NCBI RefSeq assembly: GCF_034039665.1
Contig: NZ_CP120131.1
Location: 1,598,446 to 1,662,445, forward strand
Length of the DNA stretch: 64,000 bases
Direction of reading: 5' to 3'
Source of the DNA: Mammaliicoccus sp. Dog046
GTDB taxonomy: Bacteria; Bacillota; Bacilli; Staphylococcales; Staphylococcaceae
The position numbers were made by a program, and so were the translations under genes. A model generated the notes under the pieces. It saw nothing but the letters and a program-made list of their open reading frames with translations, did no database searches and was not told the origin of the DNA. Below, piece after piece: positions 27,864 through 38,422 of this stretch (position 1 is the first letter of the stretch; each line of letters opens with the position of its first letter).

Positions 27864-29861
27864 CTAGAAATCGTCATAATCGATTGTATTACCTTCGATT
27901 TCTTTGCCATCTACTTCTACTCGGTATTCTGCAGATTCACCTTTTGGAATCGTAAAGTTTATACTTTTCGTTGTATCTTTTTTAATTGTAAATGTTTGTG
28001 ACGCTTCACCAATATCATGTGATTTATCTTTTACAAAGATTTCAACTTTCTGACTTTTTTTACTATCCGAACCTGTAAATGGTATATAAACAGTTTGTGT
28101 ATACGTTTTGTCAGTCATACTATTTTTGTCATCTTTTGACTTGTCGTCTTTTTTATCACTAGATTTTTCTTTATCTGAATCGTCATCGTCATTTTTACCA
28201 TTCGATACATCAAAGTAAATTGTAGAATCTACTGGCAATTGACCGTCTTTGAATGATTGTTTAACAATTGTATCTGAAGGTTGATCACTATCAACCTCTT
28301 TCGTTTCCACTTTAAAACCGGCTTCTTCTAATTCTGCTGTTGCAGAACCTATATCTTCACCTGTGTAATCTTTGACATACACTTGTTCAACACCAACTGA
28401 TTTAGTAAGTATAATGAGTGAATCTTTTGGTACGACTTTACTTCCAGGTTCAATATTTTGATTTATGATTGTGCCGCTGTCTGCTTTATCATATTGTTCT
28501 TTAATGCGAACGGATTCAAATCCTTGTTTCTCAAGCTTCTTCTTGATTTTATCAGCTGATTCGCCAACATAATCCTCGACCGTGAAGGTCTTGACACCTT
28601 TTGATATAACAAGATTGACTTTAGACATTTCTTTCACTTTCGTGCCAACTTTAGGATTCACTTTCATAACTTCACCTTCTTTGAAGCTATTACTATAATC
28701 CGTAGTTACTTTGCCTTTACGCAGCCCTTTTTCATCAAGTAATGCAATTGCTTCGCCTCTTGATTTACCTAACAAATTAGGAACATCTTCATATTTAGGT
28801 GCTGTCAGTGCAAATGCAATTGCACCAAAAAGCATACAAACGAGCAATATCGGTACAAATATAATCAGCCATTTATTTAACTTACCGCTATGTTTCTTTT
28901 CTTCTTTCTGTTCTTGCTCTTGATTATATTGTTGCGCTAATGGTACTTGTACTGGCTTTGTTTGATCATCTTTATTTGATGTCACAATTGGAATTGTCTT
29001 TGTTTCATCACTTGCAGCAAACATTGGTGTCTCATTTTTTCTTTCTTCGTCTAATGCTGTTAATAAATCATAATACATTTCGTTCGTATCACGATATCTC
29101 TGAGACTTCTCTTTACGTGTTGCTTTCATAATGATGTTCTCAATACTTTGTGGTACTGATGGACGTTCTTTACGAACAGAAGGTAGTTCTTCTTGTATGT
29201 GCTTTATTGCGACACTCACAGGTGTTTCCCCATTAAATGGTGGATGCCCCGTCAACAATTCATATAACACAATTCCTATTGAATATATATCTGAAGATTC
29301 GTCCGTAGACTGTCCTTTAGCTTGTTCTGGAGATAGATATTGTACAGATCCCATGACATGGTTTGTTTCAGTCATTGCCGTTTCACTTAATGCACGTGCA
29401 ATTCCAAAATCCAACACCTTAAGTGTGCCATTCTCTGTCATTAATATATTCTGCGGTTTGATGTCTCTATGAATAATTCTATGATGGTGTGCATGTGCAA
29501 TACCTTTTAATATTTGAAGCGTCATTTCAACTGCTTCATCAGCAGATAATTTACCTTCTTTACATAAGTACTCTTTCAATGTTGGACCATTGATATATTC
29601 CATAACTAAATAATAACAATCATCATCTTCTTCAACATCTAAGACATTGACGATATTACTATGACTCAGTATTGTCGTATTTTGAACTTCACGTTCAAAA
29701 CGCTCGACTGTTTTTTCTTTTTCATATGGTGGTATATTGATAACTTTTATTGCAACTTCACGATTCAAGATATTATCTTTCGCTAAATAAACATTACTCA
29801 TACCACCGCCACCTAAGTATTTCACAAATTCATAGCGACCGGCGATTTTACGACCTATCAT
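27864..29861 (-). CDS. pknB: PASTA-domain Ser/Thr protein kinase PknB/Stk1
   Basis: This membrane Ser/Thr kinase senses muropeptides or lipid II and controls cell-wall metabolism and beta-lactam response. The 665-residue protein has an intact kinase domain: GGGGMSNVYLA, VAIKVI, catalytic HRDIKPQNIL, DFGIA. A juxtamembrane segment and one membrane helix (WLIIFVPILLVCMLFGAIAF, about 330-349) follow. Three PASTA domains (about 355-560), an Asp/Lys-rich linker and a C-terminal beta domain complete it. This layout equals S. aureus Stk1. It overlaps stp1 by 4 nt. Confidence 0.97.
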   Translation of the reverse strand: MIGRKIAGRYEFVKYLGGGGMSNVYLAKDNILNREVAIKVINIPPYEKEKTVERFEREVQNTTILSHSNIVNVLDVEEDDDCYYLVMEYINGPTLKEYLCKEGKLSADEAVEMTLQILKGIAHAHHHRIIHRDIKPQNILMTENGTLKVLDFGIARALSETAMTETNHVMGSVQYLSPEQAKGQSTDESSDIYSIGIVLYELLTGHPPFNGETPVSVAIKHIQEELPSVRKERPSVPQSIENIIMKATRKEKSQRYRDTNEMYYDLLTALDEERKNETPMFAASDETKTIPIVTSNKDDQTKPVQVPLAQQYNQEQEQKEEKKHSGKLNKWLIIFVPILLVCMLFGAIAFALTAPKYEDVPNLLGKSRGEAIALLDEKGLRKGKVTTDYSNSFKEGEVMKVNPKVGTKVKEMSKVNLVISKGVKTFTVEDYVGESADKIKKKLEKQGFESVRIKEQYDKADSGTIINQNIEPGSKVVPKDSLIILTKSVGVEQVYVKDYTGEDIGSATAELEEAGFKVETKEVDSDQPSDTIVKQSFKDGQLPVDSTIYFDVSNGKNDDDDSDKEKSSDKKDDKSKDDKNSMTDKTYTQTVYIPFTGSDSKKSQKVEIFVKDKSHDIGEASQTFTIKKDTTKSINFTIPKGESAEYRVEVDGKEIEGNTIDYDDF

Positions 29862-30601
29862 ATTTTCCCACCTTCAAATGGGCATAATACTAGCGAAATA
29901 TTATCTTTACCTTCAGCTTCAATTGTTGATTCAATTAATGAATTACCAATGTCTTCTGTCGTACCTTCATGCGTCATAATAATATCTTGTACCTCGGCTT
30001 CTCTTAAATAATCCGTTAAACCATCTGAATTTAATAAAAGATAGTCATAATATTTAGTATTATAATAGAATATATCTGGTTTCACTCTCTTATCCGTACC
30101 CATTACTTTTGTAATAATATTTCGTTGAGGATGTGTATAAGCATCTTCTTTCGTAATTTCTCCAATTGTAACAAGATGGTTAACAAATGTATGATCATTC
30201 GTTAACTGTAGCATTTCACGATTATTAACCAAGTAAGCACGTGAATCACCTATATTAGCCACAACGATATCTTTTTCATAGATTAATACACATACGCAAG
30301 TTGTACCCATACCTCTATATGCTTCGTTGTCCATAGATTCGTTATATAGTTGTCTATTGATGTCTGCTAAATTAGCATTTAACCAATCTTCAGCACGGTC
30401 ATATTCAACAAAATTCTCCTGCTCAAATCTATCTTTAAGCGAGTTATTCACAAATTGACTAGCAACTTCACCCGCAGCGTGACCACCCATACCATCACAA
30501 ATCACAAGTAATTCTTGACCCGTTTGGTTTATATAAATGCCACCTGCATCTTCATTTTGTTCTCGAAATTGACCGACATCAGTAAAAAAACGTGCTTCCA
30601 T
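29858..30601 (-). CDS. stp1: PP2C-family protein phosphatase Stp1/PrpC
   Basis: This Mn-dependent Ser/Thr phosphatase is the partner of PknB. The 247-residue protein has the PP2C motifs EDAGG near the N-terminus (FREQNEDAGG), CDGMGGHAAGEVAS (about 35-48), ANIGDSRAYL (about 113) and SDGLTDYL (about 190), all with their metal-binding Asp residues. It sits 6 nt after rlmN. Confidence 0.97.
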   Translation of the reverse strand: MEARFFTDVGQFREQNEDAGGIYINQTGQELLVICDGMGGHAAGEVASQFVNNSLKDRFEQENFVEYDRAEDWLNANLADINRQLYNESMDNEAYRGMGTTCVCVLIYEKDIVVANIGDSRAYLVNNREMLQLTNDHTFVNHLVTIGEITKEDAYTHPQRNIITKVMGTDKRVKPDIFYYNTKYYDYLLLNSDGLTDYLREAEVQDIIMTHEGTTEDIGNSLIESTIEAEGKDNISLVLCPFEGGKI

Positions 30602-30607
30602 GATTAC

Positions 30608-31699
30608 TTACCTCGTTTCTTCTTTTCGCTCTTTTGCTCTCAGTTGTCCACATGCAGCATCAATATCTGCACCTTGATTACGTCTTATTGTAGCATTTAT
30701 GCCATTTCTTTTTAATTCTTTTTCAAATTTAAAGATATCTTCTTTTGATGTTTTCACGTAATCTCTTTCTGGTACGTGGTTAACAGGAATTAAGTTTACG
30801 TGACAGTTTAAATGTTTAATTAATTTAGCTAATGCACGTGCATGATGAACTTGATCATTCACGCCACCAAATAAACCATATTCAAAAGTAATACGACGAT
30901 TTGTTTTATTTACATAGTATTCAATTGCTTCCATTAATTTATCTAAATCGTATGCTCTGTTAATAGGCATTAATCTTGAACGCGTTTCATTATCTGCAGC
31001 ATGTAAACTCAATGCAAAGTTAATTTGTAAAGATTCATCTGCAAAATCATAAATTTTAGGAACAATACCTGATGTTGACACTGTTATATGACGTGCACCA
31101 ATATTTAATCCTTTATCATGATTTATAATTTTTAAGAAGCCCATCATTTCATCATAATTTTCAAATGGTTCACCAATACCCATAATAACGACTTGGCTTA
31201 CTCTTTCGTCAGTTTCATCTAATGCTTTTTGTACAGTTAGTACTTGCGCAACAATTTCTCCTGCTTCTAAATTACGTTTCAAACCACCGATTGATGATGC
31301 ACAGAATGTACAACCAATACGACAACCTACTTGTGTTGTTACACATACAGAATTACCGTATTCGTGTCTCATTAACACCGTTTCAATCGTATATCCATCT
31401 TGTAGTTCAAATAGGAATTTGATTGTACCATCTTTACTTTCTTGTTTTACCGCTACCTCTAATGTAGTGATTTCAAATGAATGGATTAATTTTTCTCTTA
31501 ATTCTTTTGATAAGTTAGTCATTTCATTAAATGAATCTACTCTTTTAACATATAACCAATCAAAGATTTGTTTCGCTCTAAATTTTGGTTCTGATTGATC
31601 AATTAACCAATCTTCAATATCTCCTAACTTTAAAGAATAAATTGAAGGTTTTTCAAAGTTTGGCATAAACTTATTGCGTTTTTTCTGTATTGCAGGCAT
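30608..31699 (-). CDS. rlmN: Dual-specificity 23S rRNA/tRNA methyltransferase RlmN
   Basis: This radical SAM enzyme methylates C2 of A2503 in 23S rRNA and A37 in some tRNAs. The 363-residue protein has the cluster motif [11 protein letters not shown] (Cys-x3-Cys-x2-Cys, about residue 125-135), [10 protein letters not shown], and a C-terminal conserved Cys in DIDAACGQL needed for catalysis. The N-terminus matches S. aureus RlmN ([18 protein letters not shown]). Confidence 0.97.
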   Translation of the reverse strand: MPAIQKKRNKFMPNFEKPSIYSLKLGDIEDWLIDQSEPKFRAKQIFDWLYVKRVDSFNEMTNLSKELREKLIHSFEITTLEVAVKQESKDGTIKFLFELQDGYTIETVLMRHEYGNSVCVTTQVGCRIGCTFCASSIGGLKRNLEAGEIVAQVLTVQKALDETDERVSQVVIMGIGEPFENYDEMMGFLKIINHDKGLNIGARHITVSTSGIVPKIYDFADESLQINFALSLHAADNETRSRLMPINRAYDLDKLMEAIEYYVNKTNRRITFEYGLFGGVNDQVHHARALAKLIKHLNCHVNLIPVNHVPERDYVKTSKEDIFKFEKELKRNGINATIRRNQGADIDAACGQLRAKERKEETR

Positions 31700-31701
31700 A
31701 T

Positions 31702-33012
31702 TTATCTTTCCTTTCTCTTAATTTTAGTTATAAAGAAGCCATCTGAGTTATAATCTTGAGGCAATAATTGTAATGTTTTTGTTTCATTTTGTGTTCTTGG
31801 ATCAATGAATGGTGCAAATTCAAATTCTGGATTTGCTTTTAAAAATGTATAAACGACATTTTCATTTTCCATTTGTTCAATTGTACAAGTTGAATACACA
31901 AGTTCGCCGCCTGGTGCTAGTGATTTGCTGGCATTTTCTAATATTTTGACTTGTAAATGCCATAGTGCTTCGACATCTTTAGTCGTCTTATCATATTTGA
32001 TTTCAGGTTTTCTTCTCATTACACCAAAACCACTACAAGGTGCATCTACAAGTACATAATCATACGTTTTATCAAATGGTTGCGTTGCATCATGTACATC
32101 AGTATTTACATTCGTTAATCTTAACTTTTTGACATTAAAATCAATTAAATCAATTTTATGAGGGTAAATATCATAAGCATCAACTTGACCCGTTTGATTT
32201 AATTTTTCAGCGATATGACACGTTTTACCACCTGGTGCACTACATGTATCTAAAACTGTACTGTTTTCTTTCGCATTCAATATTTCCGCTACAAACATTG
32301 AACTCTTATCTTGTACAGATAATAAACCATCTTTGAATAATCGGTCATTAACAATTGGTTCGCCTTTAATGTGTATACATCTTTCGATATCGCTATCTCT
32401 TTCAACTGTATATCCATTAGATTGCAATCTTTCCACTGCTTCATCTACTGAAATTCTAGTTGTATTCACACGTACAGTTGTATCTGGTGGCGTTAAACTT
32501 AATAAACACATTTCTCTCGTTTTTTCATAACCAAAGTGCGTGATCCAATGTTTAGCTAACCATAAAGGAACACTTCCTTCAATTGATAAGCGTTTATCAT
32601 CATGTTTAATTTCATCTAACGTTCTTAATGGAGTCGACATAAAGTTTCTTAAAATCGCATTGATTGCTTTACTATTATGCAAATCCCCACGATCCTTAGC
32701 AATATTTACAGCTTCATTAATAATTGCATGATTCGGTATTTTATCTAAGTATACAAATTGATATGCACTCATAATAAGGAGACGTTTCATCCAACCTTTT
32801 AATTTTGTTTGAATAAACGGTTCAATGTAGTATTCTAATGTAATTTTTCGTTGTAACGTACCGTATACAAGTTCAGTTAATAAACCTACGTCTTTTTTTG
32901 AAATGGCTTCGTTCTTAATTGCTTCATTCAATTGAAGATTACTGTATGCTTCACCAGTCAGTACATCGTCTAATATTGTTAAAGCCACATATCTTACATT
33001 GTTTTTCATCAT
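31702..33012 (-). CDS. rsmB: 16S rRNA (cytosine-967-C5)-methyltransferase RsmB
   Basis: The 436-residue protein has an N-terminal NusB-like RNA-binding domain (about 1-130) and a C-terminal Rossmann methyltransferase. The SAM site is [15 protein letters not shown], and the catalytic cysteines are in [15 protein letters not shown] and [11 protein letters not shown]. It overlaps fmt by 4 nt in the def-fmt-rsmB-rlmN operon. Confidence 0.96.
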   Translation of the reverse strand: MMKNNVRYVALTILDDVLTGEAYSNLQLNEAIKNEAISKKDVGLLTELVYGTLQRKITLEYYIEPFIQTKLKGWMKRLLIMSAYQFVYLDKIPNHAIINEAVNIAKDRGDLHNSKAINAILRNFMSTPLRTLDEIKHDDKRLSIEGSVPLWLAKHWITHFGYEKTREMCLLSLTPPDTTVRVNTTRISVDEAVERLQSNGYTVERDSDIERCIHIKGEPIVNDRLFKDGLLSVQDKSSMFVAEILNAKENSTVLDTCSAPGGKTCHIAEKLNQTGQVDAYDIYPHKIDLIDFNVKKLRLTNVNTDVHDATQPFDKTYDYVLVDAPCSGFGVMRRKPEIKYDKTTKDVEALWHLQVKILENASKSLAPGGELVYSTCTIEQMENENVVYTFLKANPEFEFAPFIDPRTQNETKTLQLLPQDYNSDGFFITKIKRKER

Positions 33013-33947
33013 ATTAATTTAGTCCCATCAATTTTTGTTTGTAATCCACTTAAATAATCACGTGCTTGTACTCTTTTTTTACCAGCCAGTTGAATTTCTC
33101 TTAACCCAACGCCATCATTAGATCCAGTTGCAACGATTATTAATTCTTTCGTTGTTTCAACGATTTCACCCGGTTCTCCATTCACATCTTTCACAACTTC
33201 ACTTTTCCATAGTTTTAAATTCTTATCGTTCATTGTCGTATAAGCGACTGGCCATGGAGAAAGACCTCTAATGTGATTATGAATATTTTCAGCATTTTGC
33301 GTCCAATCTATTCTTTCATCTTCACGTGAAATATTAGATGCAAAGCTCACAAGTGATTCATCTTGAGGAATACTTTCGTTTGTTCCATTAAAAATAGTAG
33401 GTAAAGTTCGTTTCAATAATGCTGTACCAAGTACTGCTAGTTGATCATGAACATCTCCTACTGTATCATTTTCTTTAATCATTACTTCATCTTGACTAAT
33501 GATATTACCGGCATCTAGCTTCTCAGCCATATACATAATTGTGACACCTGTTTTCTCTTCACCATTCATTACAGCATAATGAATTGGCGCGCCACCTCTA
33601 TATTTTGGTAACAATGAAGCATGCACATTAATTGCTTTATATTTCGGTGCTTCTAGTAATGCTTTTGGCAATAGTTGACCAAATGCAGCAGTTACGATTA
33701 AATCAGGTTCTAAAGCTATAATTTCATCTAATTCTGTAGAATGATTTAACTTTTCCGGTTGATAAACTGGAATATCATGTTTTAAAGCGACTGATTTAAC
33801 TGGTGGAGGCGTTAAGACTTTCTTTCTACCTACAGGACGATCAGGTTGTGTTACAACAGCAATAACTTCATGTTCTTCAATAAGCATTTCTAATATTCCT
33901 GTCGAAAAATCAGGTGTCCCCATAAATACAATCTTACTCATCTTCAT
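33009..33947 (-). CDS. fmt: Methionyl-tRNA formyltransferase
   Basis: Fmt formylates initiator Met-tRNA using 10-formyl-THF. The 312-residue protein has [13 protein letters not shown] near the start, the catalytic stretch [20 protein letters not shown] with Asn/His/Asp residues, and a C-terminal OB-fold tRNA-binding domain (about 205-312). The start lies inside the end of def (14-nt overlap); an ATG two codons later (33941) is equally possible given the AGGAG position. Confidence 0.96.
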   Translation of the reverse strand: MKMSKIVFMGTPDFSTGILEMLIEEHEVIAVVTQPDRPVGRKKVLTPPPVKSVALKHDIPVYQPEKLNHSTELDEIIALEPDLIVTAAFGQLLPKALLEAPKYKAINVHASLLPKYRGGAPIHYAVMNGEEKTGVTIMYMAEKLDAGNIISQDEVMIKENDTVGDVHDQLAVLGTALLKRTLPTIFNGTNESIPQDESLVSFASNISREDERIDWTQNAENIHNHIRGLSPWPVAYTTMNDKNLKLWKSEVVKDVNGEPGEIVETTKELIIVATGSNDGVGLREIQLAGKKRVQARDYLSGLQTKIDGTKLI

Positions 33948-34422
33948 ACATCTCCTCTAGTTCAGCTTCACTTACTTCTCTCGTCATCTTATCAGTAAAT
34001 AATTCACCATATAAATGATCCACTTCATGTAAGATGATTCGAGCAACATCATCGTAAGCTGTTAACTCAACTTCATTACCATTTAAATCGTTACTTTTAA
34101 CAACAATCATTTTACTTCTATTAACTAATCCAAATACGCCAGGTATGCTTAAGCAACCTTCAACATCTGATTCTTTTTCTTCTGATTGTGACACGATCGA
34201 AGGATTGATCAACTGCAAAATACCTTCTTGCTCCATATCAACAATTGCTACTTTGCGGTCAACACCAATTTGTGGTGCAGCAATACCAACACCATCATTT
34301 TCAAACATTGTATCCTCTAAATCAGCAATCAATTCTTTTAAAGATTCATCAAAAGCAACAACATCTTTAACTTCTCTATTTAATAATGTATTTGGTACCG
34401 TAACAAGTGGTTTTACAGCCAT
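33934..34422 (-). CDS. def: Peptide deformylase (type I)
   Basis: This metallohydrolase removes N-formyl groups from new proteins. The 162-residue enzyme has the three motifs [18 protein letters not shown] (metal-ligand Cys) and [11 protein letters not shown] (ligand histidines and catalytic Glu), all intact, so it should be active. It is the first gene of def-fmt-rsmB-rlmN and has AAAGGAGCG upstream. Confidence 0.95.
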   Translation of the reverse strand: MAVKPLVTVPNTLLNREVKDVVAFDESLKELIADLEDTMFENDGVGIAAPQIGVDRKVAIVDMEQEGILQLINPSIVSQSEEKESDVEGCLSIPGVFGLVNRSKMIVVKSNDLNGNEVELTAYDDVARIILHEVDHLYGELFTDKMTREVSEAELEEMYEDE

Positions 34423-34475
34423 ATTTATCGCTCCTTTTTAAAAACTCATCGTACAATTATAACTTAAATCACTAT

Positions 34476-34510
34476 AAAAAGCGACAGAGAATATTCCCTG
34501 TCGCTTTTTA
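34476..34510 (-). terminator. Terminator between the teichoic-acid-type genes and def
   Basis: Stem AAAAAGCGACAG/CTGTCGCTTTTT around a short AT-rich loop, 7 nt past the stop of the gene at 34517, with a T run on the minus strand. It isolates def from the two upstream genes. Confidence 0.85.
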
Positions 34511-34516
34511 TCTCAT

Positions 34517-36697
34517 TTATTTAGCGTTGTCATTAATATAATCGCCAATAAATTTTGAAGACTGACCTTTTTCAATTGAACAGAACTTATCGTAAAATTG
34601 ATCAATTTTATCTTTATAAGTTACTTTATGTTGATCAAGCTTTTTCAACTCATCAGCTAAAGTAAATTCATCTGTAATAATTTCACCTGGTAGATCATTC
34701 ATGTAATCCATGTAGAAACCTCTTAGTCCTTTGTCATATTTTTCAATATCATATGCAAAGAAGTATTGAGGGCGTTTCAAAATACCAAAGTCAAACATTA
34801 CAGAAGAATAATCTGTAATAAGTGCATCTGAAATCAAGTATAGTTCTGAAATGTCACTATAATTGGAAACATCAATTGCGAAATCTTCAAATCCTTGTAG
34901 TTTAAGTGCATTAGATATTAAATAGTGCATTCTTAACAGAATCACATATTCATCGCCTAATTCTTTTTGAAGGTTTTCTAAATTGATTTTTAGATCAAAT
35001 AAATATTTACCCTTCTTAACAAATTCATCATCTCTCCACGTTGGTGCATACATGATTACTTTTTTGCCTTCTGGTAAATTTAAATCTTTTCTAATTTGTT
35101 CTAAGTATTCCGTATCATTTTGTCTATTTACTAAAACATCATTACGTGGATAGCCAATTTCCCACGTTCTTTCTTCATTCATCCAGAAAGCTGTTTTGAA
35201 AATATTTGATGAATACGCGTTCGGTGATACTAAGAAGTCCCATCTCTTTGTTTCTTCATAGAAATTCTTCTTATAGTTTGCTGTAGTCGTACCTGGCATT
35301 CTTACGACTTTCATATCATTAGCTAATCTCTTCAATGGCGTACCATGCCAAGTTTGAATATATACTTGATTGTCTTTTTTATTTAAATACTGTGGCAATC
35401 TCGCATTTGTTACCCAGAATTTCGCTTGTGAATATGCATCATAGTATTCTTTAGAACCTTTTTTAACTTTGACGCCATTACCTGGAATTGAGTTTTGTCT
35501 TGGATTATTAAATACCCAGATACAATTCAATTTAGGATAATGTTCTTGAAGATATTCATAAATGTATTTAGGGCTATCGCTATAATTTTTACCACCAAAT
35601 GACTCAAACACAATTGTTTGGGCATCTACTTTTTCTTCTTTATCTGTTAAGTAATATGTTGAACGATTTTTTAATTTTGTCTTCTTAACTATATTTTTAA
35701 CATGTCTCGTTACATTACGTAAGTTATTAATGTATTTCGCATTTTCAACTGAGTCCATTGAAAGGAATAGTACTTCTAAATTATAAAGTAATTTAGAATC
35801 ACTCAATAAATCCCATTTTATAGACTTAACCACTTTAACTAACGTTTGTTCATGCGTTGCATAAATTTGTTTAATGTCTCTTGATGCTGGGTCAAATCCC
35901 TTTTTAATTTCATTTTTCATTTTATTAACTAGGAATTTTTGTACTTTCTTGTCATTCGTTCTTTCCATAGAATCGAAGAAACTATTTGCATAATCTTCAA
36001 AAGTTAAAATAAATGCTTGATCACTTAATGCACTGCCTTCAAATGGATCATAAACTTCTCCACGATAATAGAATGGGAAATCTAATACTCTGACAAATCT
36101 TTCTACATATTTTACGTATTCTAAAACGAATGAAGCATCGATATAAATTTTCAAGTCTTCATTAAAACGTATTTGATGCGCTTTTATAATTGCTGTCTTA
36201 AAAAGAATGTTACACACAGAATTTTTTCTTAAGAAAGAATTTGGATTAGACTTTTGTGAATAATATTCAAGTCTAACTTTGTTCTTATTAATATATTGAG
36301 GCTTATTCATCTTAAGGTTGAATTTATGTATTGGCGCAATCAATCCATCTAAACCATTAACATTAGATAAATAATACTCCACTGCATAACTCGCTAAAAT
36401 ATCATCCGAATCCACAAACATCACATAAGGTGTTTCAACGTGATCTAATGCAATATTACGTGCATGAGCATGACCATGATTTTGGTCCAACTTAATGAAT
36501 TGAACTTTTTTGTCATAATCTTTTAATTGCTCTTCTAATATTTTAGTGGATTCATCCGTAGAACCATCATCAACGATAATTAAATCGAAATCTTGATTTC
36601 TTTGTGCTTTCATACTGTCAATACAGTCGATAATATAATCTTGATTATTATAGTAAGTAATGATAATAGATAATTTATTCAATTTATTTCTCTCCAT
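34517..36697 (-). CDS. Fused GT2 glycosyltransferase / CDP-glycerol glycerophosphotransferase (TagF-like)
   Basis: This is a 726-residue two-domain enzyme. The N-terminal family 2 glycosyltransferase (about 8-230) has ITYYNNQDYIIDCIDSM, IIVDDGSTDEST and the metal-binding FVDSDDI. The C-terminal half (about 355-720) is a TagF/TarF-type CDP-glycerol:polyglycerophosphate transferase with QTWHGTPLKRLANDM, APTWRDDEF, LLRMHYLI and ALITDYSSVMFDF. It has no membrane segment and would act at the inner membrane face on teichoic or related polymers. It follows the GT4 gene by 12 nt. The acceptor and sugar are unknown. Confidence 0.85.
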   Translation of the reverse strand: MERNKLNKLSIIITYYNNQDYIIDCIDSMKAQRNQDFDLIIVDDGSTDESTKILEEQLKDYDKKVQFIKLDQNHGHAHARNIALDHVETPYVMFVDSDDILASYAVEYYLSNVNGLDGLIAPIHKFNLKMNKPQYINKNKVRLEYYSQKSNPNSFLRKNSVCNILFKTAIIKAHQIRFNEDLKIYIDASFVLEYVKYVERFVRVLDFPFYYRGEVYDPFEGSALSDQAFILTFEDYANSFFDSMERTNDKKVQKFLVNKMKNEIKKGFDPASRDIKQIYATHEQTLVKVVKSIKWDLLSDSKLLYNLEVLFLSMDSVENAKYINNLRNVTRHVKNIVKKTKLKNRSTYYLTDKEEKVDAQTIVFESFGGKNYSDSPKYIYEYLQEHYPKLNCIWVFNNPRQNSIPGNGVKVKKGSKEYYDAYSQAKFWVTNARLPQYLNKKDNQVYIQTWHGTPLKRLANDMKVVRMPGTTTANYKKNFYEETKRWDFLVSPNAYSSNIFKTAFWMNEERTWEIGYPRNDVLVNRQNDTEYLEQIRKDLNLPEGKKVIMYAPTWRDDEFVKKGKYLFDLKINLENLQKELGDEYVILLRMHYLISNALKLQGFEDFAIDVSNYSDISELYLISDALITDYSSVMFDFGILKRPQYFFAYDIEKYDKGLRGFYMDYMNDLPGEIITDEFTLADELKKLDQHKVTYKDKIDQFYDKFCSIEKGQSSKFIGDYINDNAK

Positions 36698-36709
36698 TTT
36701 TCGCTTTAG

Positions 36710-38197
36710 TTAGCATTTTAAGTCTTTTAATAATTCTTTGTAATTATTTATTGCAGATTTCAAACAATATCTATCATTCAATTTTACATGTTTCATACGT
36801 TGATTACTAGCGATTTCTATTCCTTTTGCAAGTTCATTAATATTATTTGGCTCGATAAGGATGCCATTTTTATTGTTATCAATAAGTTCGCTTGATCCAT
36901 ATTTAATATTATAAGAGATTACTGGGCACCCATTATTAATGCTTTCCATCACTGATAAACCAAATCCTTCAAACTTACTTGTCAAAAATGACGCAATAGA
37001 TTCTTGGAATACTAAATGAGGATTTGGAGTGTAACCTTCAAATGAAACTTGTTCATCAATACCTAATTGCGTACATAATTTTTTAAGTTCTTGAATCTCG
37101 CCGTTATTATCTTTACCATAAATTTTAAGTTTCGTACTATAACCTTTATTTTTAAATTGACTATAGGCTTGAAGAATATGATCAATTTGTTTTTCATCAG
37201 CAATTCTACCAACATAACAGAATTGATCCTTTTTAGTTAATCCTTCATTGTCATTAATTTTATCAACAAAATGAGGAATGACCTTGATTTTATTATCTTC
37301 AATATCAAATTCAGAATGGATATCTTCTTTTTGATAATCCGTAAGTGTAATCATTTTCTCAAACTTTTCACTATTATTTAATGCGTATTTATACGAACCG
37401 CGCGTTTTGTCTCCAACAAAGTGTGTACTATGAAACACTAAAACACGTTTTAACGATTTATTACATTCAGACAGTGCTCGATCAAGCAGCCTCGCATCAC
37501 AAAACACAACATTTCCATCTTCAAAAAAATGATTATAATAGTATGTAAATAATTCTCTTTCAGTTTTAAAGAATTGATATGGATGATTATCTTTGAACAA
37601 AGAAATGTATAGTAATGCATTTTCTTTTGAATCTGAAAAATATTTCTTCAAATATATGTTTCCTTTTTTATCATAATATTCTTCATAAATTTTATAATAT
37701 GTAATAGGTGAGAAATTAATAATTCTATGTAATGTCCCTTTTTCAGTGTATTGTCTTCTTTCTAATTTTCGTTTAGAAAATTGAGACATATAATCCTCAA
37801 ACTCGACAACTTTTTTATCATGATAAAACCTTCTATATATAAAATATTGATCATTTTTATAATATCTAGCAACGTTATTTTTTAATTTAACTTCCATTCT
37901 AGGCATATTTATTTTCGTTGTCTTTACATCTTTTTTAAACCATGTCGAAACTTTCGGCTCTTCTAGCAATTGGTTCCCTGATAACCAATCATATATATTT
38001 TCAATAACCACATTATCTGAGATCAATCCTCTTTCTTTCAATTCATCATAAACGTATAAATAATGCGGATTGTAATTCGTTGTAATAATTGTAGACTGCT
38101 CGTTTAAATGTTCTTCTAAAAATTTTATTCTAGCCAAAAGCGACTTCGTTCTTCCCCCATGAATGGCTGGCAACGTAGATGTAACCGTGTAAATCAT
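36710..38197 (-). CDS. Family 4 glycosyltransferase related to TarM/TagE (polyol-phosphate glycosyltransferase)
   Basis: This 495-residue GT-B enzyme starts with the acceptor-binding region (TLPAIHGGRTKSLLARI) and a central beta-rich insert (about 110-230), as in TarM/TagE-like proteins. The C-terminal Rossmann domain carries FCYVGRIADEKQIDHILQAY and SKFEGFGLSVMESINNGCPV, with the catalytic EX7E-type glutamates. Such enzymes add glucose or GlcNAc to wall teichoic acid or glycoproteins. Pairing with the TagF-like gene supports a teichoic acid role; the substrate is inferred. The 219-bp upstream region presumably holds the promoter. Confidence 0.82.
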   Translation of the reverse strand: MIYTVTSTLPAIHGGRTKSLLARIKFLEEHLNEQSTIITTNYNPHYLYVYDELKERGLISDNVVIENIYDWLSGNQLLEEPKVSTWFKKDVKTTKINMPRMEVKLKNNVARYYKNDQYFIYRRFYHDKKVVEFEDYMSQFSKRKLERRQYTEKGTLHRIINFSPITYYKIYEEYYDKKGNIYLKKYFSDSKENALLYISLFKDNHPYQFFKTERELFTYYYNHFFEDGNVVFCDARLLDRALSECNKSLKRVLVFHSTHFVGDKTRGSYKYALNNSEKFEKMITLTDYQKEDIHSEFDIEDNKIKVIPHFVDKINDNEGLTKKDQFCYVGRIADEKQIDHILQAYSQFKNKGYSTKLKIYGKDNNGEIQELKKLCTQLGIDEQVSFEGYTPNPHLVFQESIASFLTSKFEGFGLSVMESINNGCPVISYNIKYGSSELIDNNKNGILIEPNNINELAKGIEIASNQRMKHVKLNDRYCLKSAINNYKELLKDLKC

Positions 38198-38422
38198 GAA
38201 AAATCCCCCTAATGATTCATTATGTATATATCAAATTTTTATTTCACAAAATTTCAATTTATACAATTACTAATATCCATTTTTTTCAATTCAAAACACT
38301 TTAAAGGTAAGGATTTTAGTTTTTTATAAGAAGTTTATAAAAAATGTAATGTAGAAAATAATTATAAAAAATCATACAATTTAAAATGAGATTTTACATT
38401 TTTATTAAGAAAGGAAATGCTT

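Noticed and set aside
27864-29861. Additional PASTA domains or truncation in PknB
   Set aside because: Three PASTA domains, the C-terminal domain and total length match the usual staphylococcal kinase.
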